From Acidobacteriaceae bacterium (lineage in GTDB: Bacteria > Acidobacteriota > Terriglobia > Terriglobales > Acidobacteriaceae), in the NCBI GenBank assembly GCA_003165795.1, contig PMWW01000171.1:1-64000 (forward strand): DNA of 64,000 bases, given 5' to 3'. The notes beneath the pieces were generated by a model. It had not been told where the DNA came from. It saw only the letters and a program-made list of their open reading frames with translations, and made no database searches. The position numbers were made by a program, and so were the translations under genes. Positions 52,934 through 62,600 of the stretch are shown here, piece after piece (position 1 is the stretch's first letter; each line of letters opens with the position of its first letter).

Positions 52934-55144
52934 TTAGAACAGCCGCCCGACACGGAAGAAGAACTTGTGATGGCCGGTATCGCCGTAGGCATAGGCTGCC
53001 TCCACTGGGCCGAAGATTGTGTTAACGACCAGGCCAGCCGCGGCGTCAGTGGGGAAGCCTGATGCTTTATTCACCATAGTGTGGGGCGCACCATAAACCT
53101 GGGCAGCCTCATAGACGCCCAGGAAATAGATGCCGCTACCCAGCAGCGGTGGCAGCTTCGCCAGTTGCCGTATATACCCCAATTGGAACAGGAAGTACTT
53201 GTCCATCAAAAGCTCGTTCGTTCCGTACGCCACCAACTCGCGAGAGCCGCCCAGGGAGAACTGCGGGATACCGGTTTCATAGTTGAACGTGGTTCCGGCA
53301 GATCCTTCCAGAAAAACCGAGGACGGTTCGTTCAGCCGGTAGTGAATCTGCCCGTTGCCTTCCACCACCGGATACGGTTTGGGCGCTTCCGGGCTGGCGT
53401 TGTACCAATAAAAATCGCCCTGGAAGCTTTGTCCTGAAAAAGGAATGACAGGATCGTCGAGGCGATCCAGCCGGTATTGGACTCTGCTGTCACCGTAGCC
53501 ACCGGAGAAATTCGGCAGCTCGTTCGCGTTTCCGATTTGCCGTGCGAAGTTTTGCCACCCACCTTCGTAGCCGACGCGTAGTTCACCGGTGTTTCCGAAC
53601 TGATATCCCGCGTCGAGTCCGCCACCCAAGGTGGTGCGCCGGTAGGTGGTGGTCAGTTGGTTGTTGTCGTATATGTAGAGGGGATTGTTATCCGCCAGTA
53701 CCCGGGGCGCAATGAACCAGTGACTGAACGGAGTGACGGGATGGTAATACTCCGAATTCAGGCCATAGTCGGAGAACAGAATGAAGTCCGTGCGCCATTC
53801 CGAGCGGAATCCCCCAAAATCGAGAAACGTTATTCGTGCTCCCATGTCGAGAGTAACGTTTTTCAAACTGGATCCGTCGATCAGGAGAAGCGGCCGAACG
53901 ATGGGCGGCCCATAGGAGTTTTCCTCGGTCTTTATCAGGAGGCCTTGCTGGCCGTTTCGCTCCTCGTATGAATAGCTGAGTACTGAAAATCGCCCAAACC
54001 CCTTCAAGCGCATGATGGCCTGGTCCAGTTGGTCGGAGTCGAGAGGCTTGCCGATCAGCCCGGCCATTTGCTCCTGCACCCGCCGCGAAAGGTCCGCATT
54101 CACGCCGTCCACGGCGACGAACATCGGAACGGGATCCTGGAGGCGCCGGGATGCGCGATCGGCCAGGTATTGGTTCCAGGTGGCGTCATCCACCCTGAGA
54201 GTCAACAGGACCTTGGATTTCGCCTCAGCCGCGTCGTATCCGGCCTTGATGATCGCGGCAGCGTCGTCGAAACTCAGCGCGCCCCATTTCTGCACCGGTA
54301 CCGAGACGAGGATGTCCGCGTTTTCCATGTTCTGCAATTCATTGGCAGAAATCATGACCGACAGCGACTGGCCGAGGACCGAGAAGGTGGAGAGATTCGC
54401 GTTGGGAAGCATCGGCGCCTCCGCCAGGTGAATCGCCACCGTCAGGTCCGCCCCCATCTCTTTCGCTACGTTGACCGGAATGTTATTGAGCAATCCGCCG
54501 TCGGCGTAGATGGCATCTTTGGTCCGCACCGGGGTGAAGATTCCGGGCAGCGACATGGTGGATCGCAGAGCCAGGGACAACGATCCGCTGCGGAAGACCT
54601 TGGGCTTTTCGGTGACCAGGTCGGTGGCTACGCAGGCGAACGGAGTGGGGAGATCATTGAAGCTCTTGACCTCCGAGTAGGGAGCCGCGATCTTATCGAG
54701 AACTAGCGAAACCTGTTGGCCAGAGTTGAAGCCCTCGGGAAATTGCACTCCCTTGCGCAATCCAAATTCAAGGCTGTTGGGATAATCGCGGGCGTCCTCT
54801 TTACGACGGAATGCCAGATCGTCAAAGGGCGTCAGCCCCGCCATCACCTGGTCCCAGGGGATCCCGTCCACGATCTGGCGCATCTCAACGGCATTGTGTC
54901 CGGTGGCATAAACCCCGCCCACTAAGCCACCCATACTGGTTCCGGCAATGTAGTTAATCGGGATGTGATGTTCCTCCATCCAGGTGATGACGCCGACGTG
55001 GGCCAGCCCGAGAGCGCCGCCGCCCTGCAGCACCAAACCTATGCTGGGATACTTAGTCTTGGCCGGCGGTTCTTGCGAAGTGCCATAAATGGAAAAAAGC
55101 ATGAGGACAACACTAAAAAGGCAGATCTTCACGCGTGCGTGCAT
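52934..55144 (-). CDS. Patatin-like phospholipase with outer-membrane barrel (type Vd-like)
   Basis: A 736-residue exported protein. After the signal peptide (KICLFSVVLMLFSIYGTSQ) comes a patatin domain: oxyanion loop GGGALGLAHVGV, nucleophile Ser70 in AGTSMGG, Asp215 in IYADGGLLNN. A POTRA-like region (about 330-410: VDGVNADLSRRVQEQMAGLI) precedes a C-terminal barrel of the BamA/surface antigen type, ending in FFFRVGRLF with a final Phe. This order is that of PlpD-like type Vd autotransporters, in which a lipase is carried across the outer membrane by its own barrel. Lipid hydrolysis is expected but unproven. Confidence 0.9.
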   Translation of the reverse strand: MHARVKICLFSVVLMLFSIYGTSQEPPAKTKYPSIGLVLQGGGALGLAHVGVITWMEEHHIPINYIAGTSMGGLVGGVYATGHNAVEMRQIVDGIPWDQVMAGLTPFDDLAFRRKEDARDYPNSLEFGLRKGVQFPEGFNSGQQVSLVLDKIAAPYSEVKSFNDLPTPFACVATDLVTEKPKVFRSGSLSLALRSTMSLPGIFTPVRTKDAIYADGGLLNNIPVNVAKEMGADLTVAIHLAEAPMLPNANLSTFSVLGQSLSVMISANELQNMENADILVSVPVQKWGALSFDDAAAIIKAGYDAAEAKSKVLLTLRVDDATWNQYLADRASRRLQDPVPMFVAVDGVNADLSRRVQEQMAGLIGKPLDSDQLDQAIMRLKGFGRFSVLSYSYEERNGQQGLLIKTEENSYGPPIVRPLLLIDGSSLKNVTLDMGARITFLDFGGFRSEWRTDFILFSDYGLNSEYYHPVTPFSHWFIAPRVLADNNPLYIYDNNQLTTTYRRTTLGGGLDAGYQFGNTGELRVGYEGGWQNFARQIGNANELPNFSGGYGDSRVQYRLDRLDDPVIPFSGQSFQGDFYWYNASPEAPKPYPVVEGNGQIHYRLNEPSSVFLEGSAGTTFNYETGIPQFSLGGSRELVAYGTNELLMDKYFLFQLGYIRQLAKLPPLLGSGIYFLGVYEAAQVYGAPHTMVNKASGFPTDAAAGLVVNTIFGPVEAAYAYGDTGHHKFFFRVGRLF

Positions 55145-55415
55145 ACCGTTTCTCCCCAGCTTGGATTCAGTCCTCTGACGGCCAAGGATCGGGTGTCAAC
55201 CATGAACTGAAGCCACGCATTTTGGCTGGTCGTTGGAACCTAATGAGATTAGGCGCTTCAACCCAAGAAGTCGAGCAGAACGGCGCGATGGAGTCGCCGG
55301 CGAGTGCGGATACGACCGCGTATCCACGGAGCTGCGGCACAAATTCCAGGGTCCCGCGAAATCATCGCATCGCGCGGGCGTTGTCGCCATCCCTGTTCAA
55401 GTGCGGCCCCGGCTG

Positions 55416-55814
55416 TCAGTCGGTAAAGAACTCGCCGGTACCGATCCAGAATTTCGCGAGCGACCTGAGGTTTTTCTTGTAAGTGCGGGTGACCGTGTAG
55501 TGCTTTCCGCCTTTCACTTGCAGACCATATTCCCCCGTCGAGTGCGGCTTGATCTCTTCCACGAACGAGATGTTCACCAGCACGGAACGATGGATTCGAA
55601 TGAATCCGTAGGGCTCCAGCTTCTGTGCCACCACCGAGATTGACTCGCGCAGCAGATAGGAACTCGAATCTCGCTGCAGCAACACGTAGTTGCCGTCTGC
55701 GTGAACTGCGACCACGTCGCCGGGATTGATAAAGAGGATTCGGCCTTTTACCTTGATGGCCACTCGGGGAGACGCTCGATCTACCGGCGATTGTGACATT
55801 GGGAACGGTTCCAT
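55416..55814 (-). CDS. Stand-alone LytTR DNA-binding regulator
   Basis: A 132-residue protein that consists almost only of a LytTR DNA-binding domain: RILFINPGDVVAVHADGNYV, YLLRESISVVAQKLEPYGFI, RIHRSVLVNISFVEEIKPH, and YGLQVKGGKHYTVTRTYKKN. A receiver domain is absent, so it may respond to another protein or be constitutive. It faces the MocR gene over 60 bases and lies 270 bases upstream of the patatin gene on the same strand. ATG 55799 (MSQSPVDRAS) is an alternative start. Its last residues overlap no gene. Confidence 0.88.
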   Translation of the reverse strand: MEPFPMSQSPVDRASPRVAIKVKGRILFINPGDVVAVHADGNYVLLQRDSSSYLLRESISVVAQKLEPYGFIRIHRSVLVNISFVEEIKPHSTGEYGLQVKGGKHYTVTRTYKKNLRSLAKFWIGTGEFFTD

Positions 55815-55873
55815 GATGTCTAGATTGGCCTGGAAAATGGTCGGAGACCATACCCACTTGACCAGGCTTAGAC

Positions 55874-57376
55874 ATGACCATTATCATTTCGGAAATGAAG
55901 CGCGTGGCCTCCGGGATTCTGCCCATGATCGCCATCGACCGGAGGGCGCCAACGGCCCTGCACAGGCAGATCTATGACGCGTATCGCGCCGCCATTCTCG
56001 ATGGCCGCCTAGGCCCAGGACAGCGAGTTCCATCCACCCGGGTGCTTGCCTCCGAACTGGGGGTTTCGCGGTTCCCTGTTCTGAATGCTTACGCCCAGCT
56101 TTTGGCGGAAGGCTACATCGAGGGCCGCGTGGGCGCCGGGACCGTGGTTTCCGGCTCCCTTCCAGAACAGTTTACGGCCAGCAAACCAACCGGCACGCGA
56201 ATCGCGGCCAACCGCTCCGCACCTCGGCCGGTCGCGCGCCGCGCTGCCGGCCTTCCCCGTCTTGAGAGGCCCCCGTGGCTGCGAGGCTGGGGAGCATTTG
56301 GCGTGGGGCAAGTGGCGTTCGATCAGTTTCCGCTCCACATCTGGTCGAACCTGATCGCGCGCCGTTGTCGAAATGCGGACGCCAAATCATTCCATTATGG
56401 CGAACAGATGGGATCCAAGGCCCTCCGGGAAACCATCGCCAGCTATCTGAGGACAGCGCGGTCACTGCACTGCGCAGCCGAGCAAGTCATGATCGTCAGC
56501 GGTTCTCAGCAGGCGCTGGAGATTTCGGCCCGCGTTCTCTTCGACTCTGGAAGTCCGGTGTGGGTGGAAGATCCGGGTTATGCGTTGGCACGAGACGCCT
56601 TCGCGCTCAGCGGCTGTCATCTGATACCCGTTCCTGTTGACCAGGAAGGTCTGAATGTTGCTGCCGGCATCAAACGATGTCGCCAGGCACGGGCAGCGTT
56701 TGTTACACCTTCTCATCAATTTCCGCTCGGCGTGACCATGAGCGCTTCGCGGCGCCTGCAACTACTGGACTGGGCCCAAAACATGGGATCTTGGATCATC
56801 GAGGATGACTATGACAGCGAGTATCGCTATGAGAGTTTGCCGATCGCCTCCTTGCAGGGGCTCGACGCCAACGCTCGCGTAATCTACATTGGGACCTTCA
56901 GCAAGGTATTATTTCCTTCTTTGCGGCTCGGCTATCTTGTCATTCCATCGGACCTGGTTGACCGCTTTCTAACCATCCGCCGAGCTATGGACCTTGGCCC
57001 GTCAACCTTCTACCAGGAAGTGCTCGCAGACTTTATTGATGAAGGACATTTTGCCCGCCACATTCGAAGGATGCGCGTTCTTTACCGCGAGCGCAGAAGT
57101 GCGCTGGTGGACAGCCTCAGCAAGGAACTAGGCTCCATGGTCGAGGTGCTTGGGGACCAGGCTGGTATGCATCTGGCGGTGACCCTGCCCAACGGAAGCC
57201 GCGATAGGGAGATTGCCCAGCTGGCCGCCGGCCAGGGCCTTTGGATCTGGCCTCTCTCACCCTCCTATCTAGGCAAGGTGGCGCGCCCTGGTTTCATCTT
57301 GGGGTTCGGCAGCACGGCGGTAGAGGAGGTTCCCCGCGCCGTTCGCCAACTCCGTAGCCTGCTCACCGGGAAGTGA
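55874..57376 (+). CDS. MocR/PdxR-type GntR-aminotransferase regulator
   Basis: A 500-residue fusion. The N-terminal GntR winged helix reads RQIYDAYRAAILDGRLGPGQ and RVPSTRVLASELGVSRFPVL. A class I aminotransferase-like domain follows, with VTPSHQFPLGVTMSASRRLQ, EDDYDSEYRYESLPIASLQG and the PLP lysine in IYIGTFSKVLFPSLRLGY. MocR proteins use PLP or amino acids as the effector; PdxR controls vitamin B6 synthesis, but no pdx gene is nearby. The facing gene, LytTR, is a likely target. An ATG at 55895 would shorten the protein by 7 residues. Confidence 0.9.
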   Translation: MTIIISEMKRVASGILPMIAIDRRAPTALHRQIYDAYRAAILDGRLGPGQRVPSTRVLASELGVSRFPVLNAYAQLLAEGYIEGRVGAGTVVSGSLPEQFTASKPTGTRIAANRSAPRPVARRAAGLPRLERPPWLRGWGAFGVGQVAFDQFPLHIWSNLIARRCRNADAKSFHYGEQMGSKALRETIASYLRTARSLHCAAEQVMIVSGSQQALEISARVLFDSGSPVWVEDPGYALARDAFALSGCHLIPVPVDQEGLNVAAGIKRCRQARAAFVTPSHQFPLGVTMSASRRLQLLDWAQNMGSWIIEDDYDSEYRYESLPIASLQGLDANARVIYIGTFSKVLFPSLRLGYLVIPSDLVDRFLTIRRAMDLGPSTFYQEVLADFIDEGHFARHIRRMRVLYRERRSALVDSLSKELGSMVEVLGDQAGMHLAVTLPNGSRDREIAQLAAGQGLWIWPLSPSYLGKVARPGFILGFGSTAVEEVPRAVRQLRSLLTGK

Positions 57377-57449
57377 AAACTCCGGTGAACAGACCAGATT
57401 ATTCCTCAACTCGGATAAGGATGCCGTGCAATAACCACCGCGCGATGGT

Positions 57450-58289
57450 TCAGATTGCGGCCTTTTGTAATGCCGCTCCCAGCACTCTGCCAGGCCCAGG
57501 CTCTTGCACAAAAGCAACGATCCGGACGTTCCTTGGGTCCGTACCGGGCTTGAGTTTCAACTGAACGGTTTCGGCAAAGCTTTTTCCCGGCTGAAGCTTT
57601 CCTATCTTTGTGAGCTGTTGCACAACTGCAACGTGCCGCAATCGCCGGCCCCCGTTTTCGCCGTGTAAGACCTGCGACTCCACGTGATTGAGTGCGACTG
57701 CCACATACACATCGGCGTTGTGTTTGTCGGAGCTGCCATCAACTTCAATGCGCGTTCGAAGAACGGTTGGGTTCCCGGCATCAACGCTCACCGCGCCGAT
57801 ACGTACCGGAACGTTAGGCGCGGCGCTAGCTTCCTGAAAGACCTTGTCCAGCTGTTGCGGATCGTTGGCCTGCAGTTCACTGGTTCCATCCACGATGATT
57901 TGGGGAGTATACGGTTGCTTCAGCTTAAGCGCGTGGACATAGGCAACCTGACGTTCGGTCAGCGCCGGTGAGGAGTTGGGATCTTTCCAGCCGTCATGGT
58001 CCCAATAGTCCACGTGTTCACTGAGGACGATCAGTTGCGCACCGGCAACGGGCTGGGAAGTATCCATTTTTTCCAGGAGGGCGTCCGCCGGAGGACAACT
58101 GGAACAGCCTTCCGAGGTGAACAGTTCAACCAGAATGGGATGAGCATTAGAGCTGGACGTCTCAGCGACCGTAGTTTTACTTTCGGCTTGCAGGCCCCGT
58201 CCCTCGGCGGTAGGCGCCGCTTGCAGGAACAAAAGACTGCAGAACAAAATCGCACCTACTGAGGACTGCGCCGGGATATCTCGAAACAT
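57450..58289 (-). CDS. DUF1223 secreted thioredoxin-fold protein
   Basis: A 279-residue exported protein. The DUF1223 block [20 protein letters not shown] with its CxxC is a thioredoxin-like motif, and [20 protein letters not shown] is the standard second block of the family. The signal sequence [24 protein letters not shown] (in parts) fixes the start at 58289; the open frame continues upstream but looks non-coding. DUF1223 has no agreed function; disulfide exchange is suggested by the motif. It converges with the MocR gene over a 70-base gap. Confidence 0.88.
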   Translation of the reverse strand: MFRDIPAQSSVGAILFCSLLFLQAAPTAEGRGLQAESKTTVAETSSSNAHPILVELFTSEGCSSCPPADALLEKMDTSQPVAGAQLIVLSEHVDYWDHDGWKDPNSSPALTERQVAYVHALKLKQPYTPQIIVDGTSELQANDPQQLDKVFQEASAAPNVPVRIGAVSVDAGNPTVLRTRIEVDGSSDKHNADVYVAVALNHVESQVLHGENGGRRLRHVAVVQQLTKIGKLQPGKSFAETVQLKLKPGTDPRNVRIVAFVQEPGPGRVLGAALQKAAI

Positions 58290-58490
58290 AACAATAATAT
58301 TGAACGACAAAAATCCCCGAGGCAATAGCCACTTGGCCGGATTCGTTGCTGACCATGATGGCCCGTCGCCCATGTTTAGGCTTGGCTGGGGTGGACATCG
58401 CCAACCCTCACACCACAGCTTGTCCTCACACAACATGTTTTCCCGGGGAGCATATCCGCAGCCTACCTGGCCTTTTGGCAAGGTAAGTTA

Positions 58491-59249
58491 CTAATCCTTC
58501 ATATTCTGTTGCGCCCGTCTAAAGGCGTAGTCACTGACGTGAACGGCGCCCTGAAACGGCCGATGAATATCGGCAATCGCGACTAACCCCATCGTGATAA
58601 GCAAGGAAAAGGCGAATACTTGCAAGCCGTGGAGTCCGGCATTTCCCGAGCCGAATAGGCAGGACGAGGCGATGGTCACAGCTCCTCCAACGATGAGTAC
58701 GAACCAAAGCACAGCGGGAAGCTGGGAGGTGCTTTGCAGTAGCCGGGTGCGGCGATGTTCGGTAAGAGCGCTGAGTTCGTAGAGAGCATGGTCCTCGGCG
58801 GTGATCTCGACGGGAGATGCTACCTTGACCGTCATCAACATCTTCCACATGTCGCGATTGATCTCCTGGCTTTGATCAGGTACCTGGTTGCGGGCCATCT
58901 CCGGCCAGTCCTGATCGATGACGGCCTCGGCATAGGAACGGGCCAGCATCTGCAGTTGCACCCGTTGCTGCTCGGGAAGGCCGGCGGCCAATTGATAAAC
59001 GTTCACCAGCGCATTGGCCTCCAGGTCCACATTCAAGTCCGCGGCGCCAAAATTCGACCATACCGCATAGAGCATGAAGCCCAGAATGACGGCGTAGGTC
59101 GTGCCCAGAATGCTGAGCTGCCATCCAATCAGATCATTATGCGCACCGCGCTGCTCCCATGCCCAAATGCGGTTCAGTCCCGCCATAAAAAGCAGCGAGC
59201 CGATCACCGCGAAGATAGGAATCAAAACGCTTTCCGTAGTGTTCAGCAT
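58491..59249 (-). CDS. DUF4239 membrane protein
   Basis: A 252-residue membrane protein with two N-terminal segments (about residues 7-25, 45-65: LGTTYAVILGFMLYAVWSNF) and two near the end (LPAVLWFVLIVGGAVTIASS, LQVFAFSLLITMGLVAIADI). The block between is polar and helical (LEANALVNVYQLAAGLPEQQ). This is the plan of the DUF4239/bestrophin-like family, which may be related to ion channels. The start MLNTTESVLIPIF at 59249 is chosen over the open frame upstream. Alone in its unit. Confidence 0.82.
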   Translation of the reverse strand: MLNTTESVLIPIFAVIGSLLFMAGLNRIWAWEQRGAHNDLIGWQLSILGTTYAVILGFMLYAVWSNFGAADLNVDLEANALVNVYQLAAGLPEQQRVQLQMLARSYAEAVIDQDWPEMARNQVPDQSQEINRDMWKMLMTVKVASPVEITAEDHALYELSALTEHRRTRLLQSTSQLPAVLWFVLIVGGAVTIASSCLFGSGNAGLHGLQVFAFSLLITMGLVAIADIHRPFQGAVHVSDYAFRRAQQNMKD

Positions 59250-59623
59250 TGGCGGCCAAATATCTCCGGCGGTCTCTAAGTTTTCAAATCGTAAGGCGGC
59301 AAAACGAAACCCATACTGGATTCTACCAAGTGCTCGGCCCTTCAACTTGTCGAGGCAGATGCAATCCTGGTAGCGGGCAAGTTTGGTTTTCCACTGTGCG
59401 GGTCGTTCATCGTCGGAGTGGGCCGGGGGATGTCATAAGGCTGGCAAACGCGCTGCGCCCCCGGCTCCCAGCAAAGAAAAAAGTGCGGCGGAATCCTTCG
59501 ATGGGTATATATTGTGGGGCGGTCGGGAGCTAGAACGGAAATTCCGGCTTAATGCAACCGCAATAATCGCTCGCCATATGTTGGCGCGATCACCGGCAGC
59601 GTAGGCGACCTAGGGGGCGCAGG
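59250..59623. other. Gap before the G8 protein gene
   Basis: About 370 bases between the divergent DUF4239 and G8 genes. A GGGTATATATTG box near 59502-59513 may be part of the promoter. GC-rich potential hairpins are present near 59560-59610, but no riboswitch consensus is seen. No gene. Confidence 0.35.
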
Positions 59624-62600
59624 ATGTCTTTTCTTCGGAAATCATTCAGCACATTTCAGCGCAGGGTGAAGTCCGCCGGCGCGGCCTCAGCCATGGGGGT
59701 TGCAGTGCTGGTGGCCGTCATCGCACCTTGTCCCGCTGCCGCCGCGAACACCGATTTCTGCGCCGGCAAAACGCTCGATGCGGGGGCTCCGCTGGGCAGC
59801 CCGGGTCCCGACCTGGTCATCACCGGAACTGCGTGTACGGTGGATGGTTCCTACAAAACCTACAACTTCCACAATGTTTACATTTTCGGCGGCGGCAGCC
59901 TGGTCTTCGATAACGCGACCATGGACTTTTACGCCGCGAACATCCTGGTGCAAAACGACGGCATCCTGCAGGCCACCGGAATCGGCAAAGACGGCGAAGT
60001 GCTGACCATTCATCTTTACGGCAACCAGGGCGATCCCGGAGTCAGCTGCAAGAAGATGGACAACGGACAAGTGGTGAACGACGACACCTGCGGCGTTCCC
60101 ACCAGCAATCCCGATGTCTGGGATTCGAACCAGATGGACATGCAGTGGCCGGAGACTTGCATCAAGACGTCGCAACTGAATCCCCCAACCACTCTTCCCG
60201 GTGACGTGGACGATTGCTTTTACCAATACGTTGTCTTCGACAGTGGCGACGGTAGCGGAGCCTACTTCGGGCACAAGGTGCTGGCGCTGTCCTACGGGGG
60301 CACCATTCAGATGTCCGGCTACAAAGGAGCCCAAGGGGGCGACGATAGCAATCCGGCAGTCCTGAGCAGTAGTTGGCAGCGACTGAACAGCACCCTGAAG
60401 GGCGGAGGGACCGAGGGTTCCTTACAGATCGGCAGCCCGGTCACCGATTGGGCGCAGGGCGACAACATCGTGGTGACGGCCACCGATTATCTGCCGGGAC
60501 ACGCGGAGCGGTTGCAGGTAGCGAGCGTTTCCGGCACCACCGTCAGCCTTATGGGCACAGTACAAAACCCTCACTGGGGCCAAACCTATTCGCTGGCCGG
60601 CGTTCCCTGCAATCCGGTGCAAGGTTCGACGCAATGTCAAATCGGTCCCGACCTGTTACCCGGCCAGGAACCTAAAGACCGTAACGTGGACGTGCGGGCC
60701 GCGGTTGGACTGTTGACGCGCAGCATACGGATTGTTTCAGACGGCGGCGCTGCGGGCGACACATTCGAGGGATACTACGGCGGCCACACCCTGGTCCGCC
60801 AGGGATTTCTGTCGTATCAGATCCAGGGTGTTGAGTTCCATCAATTGGGACAGGGCGGGTTGAAGGGCCACTATCCGGTGCACTTCCACATGGCGCGGAA
60901 GACGCCGCAAGGGACCTACGTAAAGGATTCTTCCATGTGGGACTCGATGACGCGCTGGATCACGGTGCACGCTACCCAGGGAGTGACGCTGGCGCGCAAC
61001 GTGGGCTACCTGTCGATCGGTCATGGATTTTATCTGGAGGACGGGAGCGAAGCCGACAATGTTCTGAATACCAACCTCGGCGTCTTTGCGCGCGCCGCCG
61101 TGGCCAACAGCCAGAACACCCGCGGGGTGCCCGGAATTCTGGCTCGTCCGGGCGATCCCGGCGCCGAGATACCGCCCTATCACTCCGATTGGGACCATCC
61201 TACCGTGTTCTGGATTATGAATGGCTGGAACCAGTTCCAGTACAACTTCGCGTCCTCGGCGGGGACCTGCGGCGCCTGCTACTGGCTGGTGCCGGGAGGC
61301 ATCAGCGGTCCCTCGCAATACGAGTACTTTGAGGGCTATGCCGGCCAACAAACCGTGACCCCGCAAGGGGCCAGAGCCGGCTACAGTCCGCTGCAGAAAT
61401 TTGTCGGCAACTCGTGCTCCACAGCCATGTCGTCGTTTATCAATGTCGGTGGCACCAGTCCCTGTTTAGGCGTGAGCAACGACGGCAGTTCGCAGGAGCT
61501 CCAAGCCATCAACAACCCCAACGCTCCGGCCCAAGGAGCCCCGGGGGCCGACGCCTACTACCCGTATGTCACCGGGCTGCGCAACCCGACGCTGTGTGCA
61601 GGGACCGATTGCAGCAACGCCCAAGCCGATCCTCCCTGTAACGGCTCTTCCGGGGCCGAAGGAAATTGCACGGTCACCACGCTGGAGCGCTATGCCACTT
61701 CGTTCAATTGGGCGCAGAAGAATTTTGCCGCGATTTGGCTTCGCCCGTGGTGGTTCCTGATGGAGAACAGCGCCATTACCGATGTGCAGAATGGCGGGCT
61801 GACCTTTGTCACCAGCGGCGGCTACACCCGCTCTGATATTGCCCAGGGCTACTGGTCGCTGCTGCGCAAAAGCGCGTTGGTGGGCAACGCGCAGCCCAAT
61901 AATTCGTCAGGCCTACCCGACAATCCGTATGCCTCCAATGGCGGACCTTTTAATCCCAAGGGGCTGACATGCGATGTGTTGACCGCGTCCTATTGCTTGT
62001 CCAGAAACCAGGGCGTCAGCATTGACCTCGAACTTTTCAGCGTGAACCAGAGATTGTTTAGCATCTACGATGGCCCGTCGTACCAGGAGCGGAATGCGTA
62101 TCTGGACGTAAGCGACACGGTAATCGGTCAAGGCGCAAACTGTGTTACCAGCGGTGACGGAGTGCAGCGAAACTGTCCCTCTTTCAATTGGCTGTATGGC
62201 AATGAGATCGGCGTTCCCGCCGACCCAAACAGTCCGCCCGCCAATCCTTCGTGTTATTTGCCCAATGCGGCGATTGCCTGGAAGCAGTCCAACGGCTTCT
62301 TCTATCCGCCTGCGTTCCACTCCCACAACATGTTCTTCAGCAATGTGGACATTCGGCATTTCGTGATCGAGCCGCAGTTTAACTTCGGGACGTTTATAAC
62401 CAACCCCACGGTGAAGACGACTTACTGCACCTGGCGGACCGACATGTTCAACAACTTCACCGACATTGACCGGCAGACCGTGTTGAACGACGATGACGGT
62501 TCGCTGACCGGCTTGCTGGGCGACTTGGGGCAGGGGCAAACCCGGGAAACGATTTCGGTGAATCGGGACACCTTTTTCAACGCACCTAGATGTACCGTCG

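Noticed and set aside
55258-55935. Open frame of 225 codons on the minus strand
   Set aside because: It overlaps the LytTR gene in another frame, has Arg/Gly-rich random composition and no motif.
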